Shown here: in pieces, positions 7,147 through 10,353 of the stretch | How positions within the stretch are numbered: the stretch's first letter is position 1 | Layout: every line of letters begins with the position of its first letter | Source of the DNA: an uncultured Brevibacterium sp. | GTDB lineage: Bacteria > Actinomycetota > Actinomycetes > Actinomycetales > Brevibacteriaceae | Reading direction: 5' to 3' | Length of the DNA stretch: 10,353 bases | Assembly: GCA_902489185.1 (NCBI GenBank) | Contig: CABTZC010000046.1 | Coordinates: 1-10,353 of the forward strand | Translations under genes and position numbers: made by a program | Notes under the pieces: model-generated | Databases searched by the model: none | The model's input: only the letters and a program-made list of their open reading frames with translations | What the model was told of the DNA's origin: nothing

Positions 7147-8841
7147 TCAGTCTGCTCGCTTGTTCAACTTTTCAACTGCAGGGACGCGGATGCCACGTTC
7201 TTCAGCAACTTCCACAGCGCGGTCGTAACCAGCGTCCACGTGGCGAAGAACACCCATACCTGGGTCGTTGGTGAGCAGGCGCTGAAGCTTCTGCGCAGCC
7301 AACTCAGTTCCGTCAGCAACCGACACCTGACCGGCGTGGATCGAACGACCCATACCCACACCACCACCGTGGTGCAGGGACACCCAGCTAGCACCGGACG
7401 AGGTGTTCACCAGAGCGTTGAGCAGTGGCCAGTCAGCCACGGCGTCGGTGCCGTCGAGCATGCCTTCGGTTTCACGGTAAGGCGATGCAACCGAACCGGA
7501 GTCGAGGTGGTCACGACCAATGACGATAGGTGCCGAAACCTTGCCTTCAGCAACCAGCTTGTTGAAGAGCAGACCGGCCTTTTCGCGTTCGCGGTAGCCC
7601 AACCAGCAGATACGTGCAGGCAGACCTTCGAACTCCACGTACTCAGCGGCCGCGTCCAACCAGCGGTGCAGAGATTCGTTCTCAGGGAACAGTTCCTTCA
7701 GCGCCTTGTCGGTGACTTCGATGTCCTTAGGGTCACCAGACAGGGCTACCCAGCGGAATGGTCCAAGACCTTCACAGAACAGTGGGCGGATGTAGGCAGG
7801 AACGAAGCCTGGGAACTCAAACGCGCGGTCGTAGCCAGCCTTGCGGGCTTCGTCACGGATCGAGTTACCGTAGTCGAATACTTCAGCACCGCGGTCCTGG
7901 AATTCAACCATGGCGCGCACGTGCTTAGCCATCGACTCTTCCGCACGCAGAGTGAACTTCTCTGGGTCGTCTTCTGCTTCGGTCTGCCAGTCATCCACTG
8001 ACACACCAACGGGCAGGTAGGACAGTGGGTCGTGCGCCGAGGTCTGGTCAGTGACGATGTCAACTTCTGCCGCCTCGGGACGGTCCAGCAGGGCAGGCAG
8101 GATTTCAGCCGCGTTGCCAACCAGACCCACGGACAGTGGCTTGCGTTCCTTCTTCGCGTCAAGGACCAGCTTGAGGGCTTCGTCAAGGTCGGTGACAACT
8201 TCGTCCAGGTAGCGCTTGCCCTTACGACGTTCCAGGCGCTCCTTCTCAACGTCAACGATGAGGCAGGCACCACCGTTGAGCGTGACAGCCAACGGCTGCG
8301 CACCACCCATACCACCACAACCAGCGGTCACGGTCAGGGTTCCAGCCAGGGTGCCGTCGAAACGCTTGCGTGCAATAGCGGCGAAGGTTTCGTATGTTCC
8401 CTGCAGGATTCCCTGGGTTGCAATGTAGATCCACGAACCGGCCGTCATCTGGCCGTACATCATCAGGCCTTCAGCTTCGAGCTTGCGGAAGTGCTCCCAG
8501 TTAGCCCAGTCGCCCACCAGGTTCGAGTTAGCGATCAGCACGCGAGGCGCCCATTCGTGGGTCTTGAGAACACCGACAGGCTTACCCGACTGGATCAGCA
8601 GAGTTTCGTCTGCTTCCAGGTCATCCAGAGTGGACACGATCTGGTCGTAGGCCTCCCAGCTGCGGGCTGCGCGGCCAGTGCCACCGTAAACCACCAGGTC
8701 TTCAGGGCGTTCAGCAACCTCTGGGTCCAGGTTGTTCATGAGCATGCGCTTAGCGGCTTCGGTCTGCCAGTTCTTTGCAGTGATTTCAGAACCGCGAGGC
8801 GCGCGGATCACACGCGATGGGTCGTGACGTGTAAAGGACAT
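7147..8841 (-). CDS. hutU: Urocanate hydratase (HutU)
   Basis: HutU adds water to urocanate to give 4-imidazolone-5-propionate using tightly bound NAD as an electrophile, the second pathway step. At 564 residues it has the usual length. Landmarks are VVYGGTGRAARSWEAYD (50-66), QSGKPVGVLKTH (84-95), the NAD-binding TAGCGGMGGAQP (172-183), FEFPGFVPAYIRPLFCEG (341-358), PARICWLGYREREKAG with Cys412, which aligns with the active-site Cys of the Pseudomonas enzyme, IGRDHLDSGSVASPYRET and HHGGGVGMGRSIHAGQV (490-506). The start is ATG (8839-8841) with AGAAAGG six bases upstream. It is the first gene of the hut block; hutI follows after 7 bases. The leader upstream holds candidate control sites. No truncation or missing residue is seen. 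Confidence 0.97.
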   Translation of the reverse strand: MSFTRHDPSRVIRAPRGSEITAKNWQTEAAKRMLMNNLDPEVAERPEDLVVYGGTGRAARSWEAYDQIVSTLDDLEADETLLIQSGKPVGVLKTHEWAPRVLIANSNLVGDWANWEHFRKLEAEGLMMYGQMTAGSWIYIATQGILQGTYETFAAIARKRFDGTLAGTLTVTAGCGGMGGAQPLAVTLNGGACLIVDVEKERLERRKGKRYLDEVVTDLDEALKLVLDAKKERKPLSVGLVGNAAEILPALLDRPEAAEVDIVTDQTSAHDPLSYLPVGVSVDDWQTEAEDDPEKFTLRAEESMAKHVRAMVEFQDRGAEVFDYGNSIRDEARKAGYDRAFEFPGFVPAYIRPLFCEGLGPFRWVALSGDPKDIEVTDKALKELFPENESLHRWLDAAAEYVEFEGLPARICWLGYREREKAGLLFNKLVAEGKVSAPIVIGRDHLDSGSVASPYRETEGMLDGTDAVADWPLLNALVNTSSGASWVSLHHGGGVGMGRSIHAGQVSVADGTELAAQKLQRLLTNDPGMGVLRHVDAGYDRAVEVAEERGIRVPAVEKLNKRAD

Positions 8842-8862
8842 GGTGAACCTTTCTGCTGATCT

Positions 8863-8880
8863 CTGGTTGTACTGGTTGTA
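8863..8880. repeat. Tandem 9-mer in the hutU leader
   Basis: CTGGTTGTA occurs twice in direct succession (8863-8871 and 8872-8880), followed by CT, beginning 22 bases upstream of the hutU start and just ahead of its ribosome binding site. A looser TTGGTTGTGG copy occurs nearby, at about 8894-8903. It may be slippage-derived, or a leader element; no function is evident. Confidence 0.5.
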
Positions 8881-8936
8881 CTCGCGTGGGCGCTTGGTTG
8901 TGGCCTTGATGTTTTAGCCTTGATTTCCAGCCCGAG

Positions 8937-8954
8937 CAAACCATATGGAGTTTG
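8937..8954. promoter_or_regulatory. Inverted repeat upstream of hutU, candidate operator
   Basis: CAAAC (8937-8941) and GTTTG (8950-8954) are perfect 5-base arms with an 8-base spacer. The 8-base palindrome CCATATGG (8941-8948) overlaps the left arm and the spacer. It lies about 96-113 bases upstream of the hutU start, in an AT-richer patch suitable for a promoter. No firm -35/-10 pair was found. Confidence 0.35.
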
Positions 8955-9004
8955 TTCAATCGTCTCCGGTTTGCGTCGAGAATGCGATGGCCGCCACACT
9001 GTTA

Positions 9005-9028
9005 CTGTCCGAAATACTGGACGGACAG
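9005..9028. promoter_or_regulatory. Inverted repeat CTGTCCG/CGGACAG, candidate HutR-type operator of the hut operon
   Basis: Perfect 7-base arms (9005-9011 and 9022-9028) flank a 10-base spacer, about 165-187 bases upstream of hutU and beside the symporter terminator. The core at 9008-9021, TCCGAAATACTGGA, matches 11 of 14 positions of the HutR motif TCTGwwATwCCAGA that I recall for the IclR-type hut regulator of Corynebacterium resistens. The symmetry is seen directly; the operator role is inferred from this similarity and from the IclR gene in the same cluster. Confidence 0.42.
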
Positions 9029-9031
9029 AAG

Positions 9032-9085
9032 GCGCAAAGGGAGCGGCACGGCGAGAAAAATGATGCCGTACCGCTCCCTTTGCGC
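9032..9085 (-). terminator. Long hairpin terminator after the symporter gene
   Basis: A 15-bp perfect stem (GCGCAAAGGGAGCGG with its complement at 9071-9085), one mismatch, then 5 more pairs (ACGGC/GCCGT) enclose a 12-base loop. It lies 15 bases after the symporter stop codon and separates this gene from the hut operon. The T-run on the minus strand is inside the loop rather than after the stem. The stem reads equally well on the other strand, so it may block transcription both ways. Confidence 0.85.
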
Positions 9086-9100
9086 TATTTGGCCACGCGG

Positions 9101-10353
9101 TCAGTCTTTACGTCCGCGCTTCCACAAGCGACGACCTCGGGCACGTTCCTCAGTCTTCTCATGGAAAGCCTGACGCACAGCGTCCTCACGGGCCTCTTTC
9201 TTCGCAATGCGCTTAGCCTCTGAGGAAACCTGTTCCTTCGTGGGCTCGTGGTCACGCAGACCCACCTGCAGGTCCTCAGGAATCTCCGGCAGCGTACCCG
9301 TATCAGCGCGCACCTTGTGGTGCAGAATCTCCTGACGCAGGATCTTCGCCAAGAAGTAAATACCCAGCAGGTTAGGCACACTCATCAAGAAGAACATGGC
9401 GTCGGAGAACATCACAACGCTCTCCAGACCAATCGAAGCACCCACAACAATCGCCAGGACCCAAACAACCTGGAAGATGCGCTGAGCAACTGCACTTCCG
9501 CCAGTCAAGAAGTCGGTGGCCTTCTGGCCGTAGTAGGAGTACGACAGCACGGTCGAGAACGCGAACAGAACCACACAGATGGTGAGCAGAACAGGGAACC
9601 AGCTAGCAACAGTGCTGAACGCGCTCGAGGTCAACTCAACACCGGCAGCGTCCGAACCGTCATTCTCCTGCTTGTACATGCCAGTGGTGATGATGGCCAG
9701 CGCGGTCAACGTACACACGATCACCGAGTCAACCAGAGGCTCCCACATAGCCGTGTAACCTTCGGTCGCTGGGCGCGACGTCTTCACAGCCGAGTGAGCC
9801 ATACCCGCGGAACCCACACCGGCAGCGTTCGAGAACAGCGCACGCTGGATACCAATAATGGCCACACCAACAACACCACCAGCAACACCGCCACCGGTGA
9901 ACGCACCGGCAAACATCTCACCGAAAGCAGCTGGAATGCTTGTGAAGTTCACCAGGATCACGGCGATGGTACCGATCATGTACAGAATCGCCATGAGCGG
10001 AGTAATGGCCGAGGTGTAGTCGGCGATCTTCTTAATTCCACCGATGATCACAAGACCAGCCAAAACTGCCATGATCACACCAATGAGCCACAGCTTGTCA
10101 GCGAACCAGCTGGACTCACCACCGGTAGCGTTGACCAGAACCGCAGCACCCTGGTTGGCCTGGAACAAGTTACCTGCACCAAACACACCAACCAAGGCAG
10201 CGATTGCGTAGAACACCGAAAGGAACTTACCCAGTTTTGGGCGACCGATCTCTGCCAGACCCGCCTTCAGGTAGTACATAGGGCCACCGGCAGTGGTTCC
10301 GTCTTCACGAACCACGCGGTACTTCACACCAAGCGTGGCTTCAGCCATCTTCA
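9101..10353 (-). CDS. AGCS-family sodium:alanine/glycine-type amino-acid symporter, C-terminal part (5' end outside window)
   Basis: The frame is open to the right edge, so the visible 417 residues lack the N-terminal part, probably about 100 residues. The first visible stretch, KMAEATLGVKYR ... GGPMYYLKAGL, is a conserved AGCS (alanine or glycine:cation symporter) region normally found after the first membrane segments. Further family hallmarks are VFGAGNLFQANQ, FAGAFTGGGVAGG, IGIQRALFSNAAGVGSAGMAH and EGYTAMWEPLVDS. Hydrophobic spans lie, counting from the internal Met, at about 43-60, 86-106, 114-137, 155-170, 205-222, 250-268, 292-308 and 316-336, consistent with an integral membrane carrier. 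The last ~75 residues are a charged, Arg/Lys/Glu-rich cytoplasmic tail. Known members carry alanine, glycine or glutamine with Na+ or H+. A role in histidine or urocanate uptake is possible from position only, and the strong terminator argues against co-transcription with hut. Confidence 0.93.
   Translation of the reverse strand, partial: KMAEATLGVKYRVVREDGTTAGGPMYYLKAGLAEIGRPKLGKFLSVFYAIAALVGVFGAGNLFQANQGAAVLVNATGGESSWFADKLWLIGVIMAVLAGLVIIGGIKKIADYTSAITPLMAILYMIGTIAVILVNFTSIPAAFGEMFAGAFTGGGVAGGVVGVAIIGIQRALFSNAAGVGSAGMAHSAVKTSRPATEGYTAMWEPLVDSVIVCTLTALAIITTGMYKQENDGSDAAGVELTSSAFSTVASWFPVLLTICVVLFAFSTVLSYSYYGQKATDFLTGGSAVAQRIFQVVWVLAIVVGASIGLESVVMFSDAMFFLMSVPNLLGIYFLAKILRQEILHHKVRADTGTLPEIPEDLQVGLRDHEPTKEQVSSEAKRIAKKEAREDAVRQAFHEKTEERARGRRLWKRGRKD

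Noticed and set aside
6991..8859. Long open frames on the plus strand (336 and 275 codons) opposite hutI and hutU
   Set aside because: They lie antisense to strongly conserved enzyme genes. Long antisense frames are expected from codon bias in GC-rich DNA, and their translations show no family features.
1..10353. CRISPR array, tRNA/rRNA, insertion sequence, prophage, toxin-antitoxin or defence genes
   Set aside because: No regularly spaced repeats, no RNA-gene-like sequences, no transposase or integrase motifs, and no unexplained gene-sized stretch were found; the region is an ordinary catabolic locus.

Overview
The window looks like a chromosomal segment from a Gram-positive actinobacterium of intermediate-to-high GC. 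The grounds are codon usage rich in C/G third positions, actinobacterial-type HutH and HutU sequences, an IclR-type regulator inside a hut cluster, and a Sec-secreted protein with a surface-protein-like N-terminus. The genus cannot be fixed from the sequence alone. All recognised genes lie on the minus strand, so transcription runs from high to low coordinates.

The main content is a complete histidine-utilisation (hut) locus, about 8842 down to 728. In transcription order it holds hutU (urocanate hydratase), hutI (imidazolonepropionase), hutH (histidine ammonia-lyase), an M20-family amidohydrolase of the allantoate/N-carbamoyl-amino-acid hydrolase type, hutF (formimidoylglutamate deiminase) and an IclR-family regulator. 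HutH, HutU and HutI take histidine through urocanate and imidazolone propionate to formimino-glutamate. HutF removes the imino nitrogen as ammonia, giving N-formylglutamate. No classical HutG is present. The M20 enzyme, whose gene overlaps hutF by 4 bases, is the obvious candidate to cleave N-formylglutamate to glutamate and formate; that step is inferred. The locus forms two tightly packed blocks, hutU-hutI-hutH and M20-hutF-regulator, separated by 119 bases that hold a strong hairpin and a second inverted repeat. They may be one transcript with internal attenuation or two transcripts.

Upstream of hutU (9101 to the right edge) is the 3' part of an AGCS-family sodium:alanine/glycine-type symporter, closed by a long hairpin terminator at 9032-9085. 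The 259-base gap before hutU carries a tandem 9-mer and two inverted repeats. One of these resembles, from memory, the HutR operator described in Corynebacterium resistens. The left edge (1-379) holds the 5' end of a gene for an exported protein, with a clear signal peptide. The 348 bases between it and the regulator contain no convincing gene.

No mobile element, CRISPR array, tRNA or rRNA was seen. The window is mainly a catabolic operon of known type rather than a new system. The points most worth following are the M20 enzyme in the HutG position, the Cys-Ser-Gly cofactor-forming triad in HutH, and the possible regulator-binding sites.
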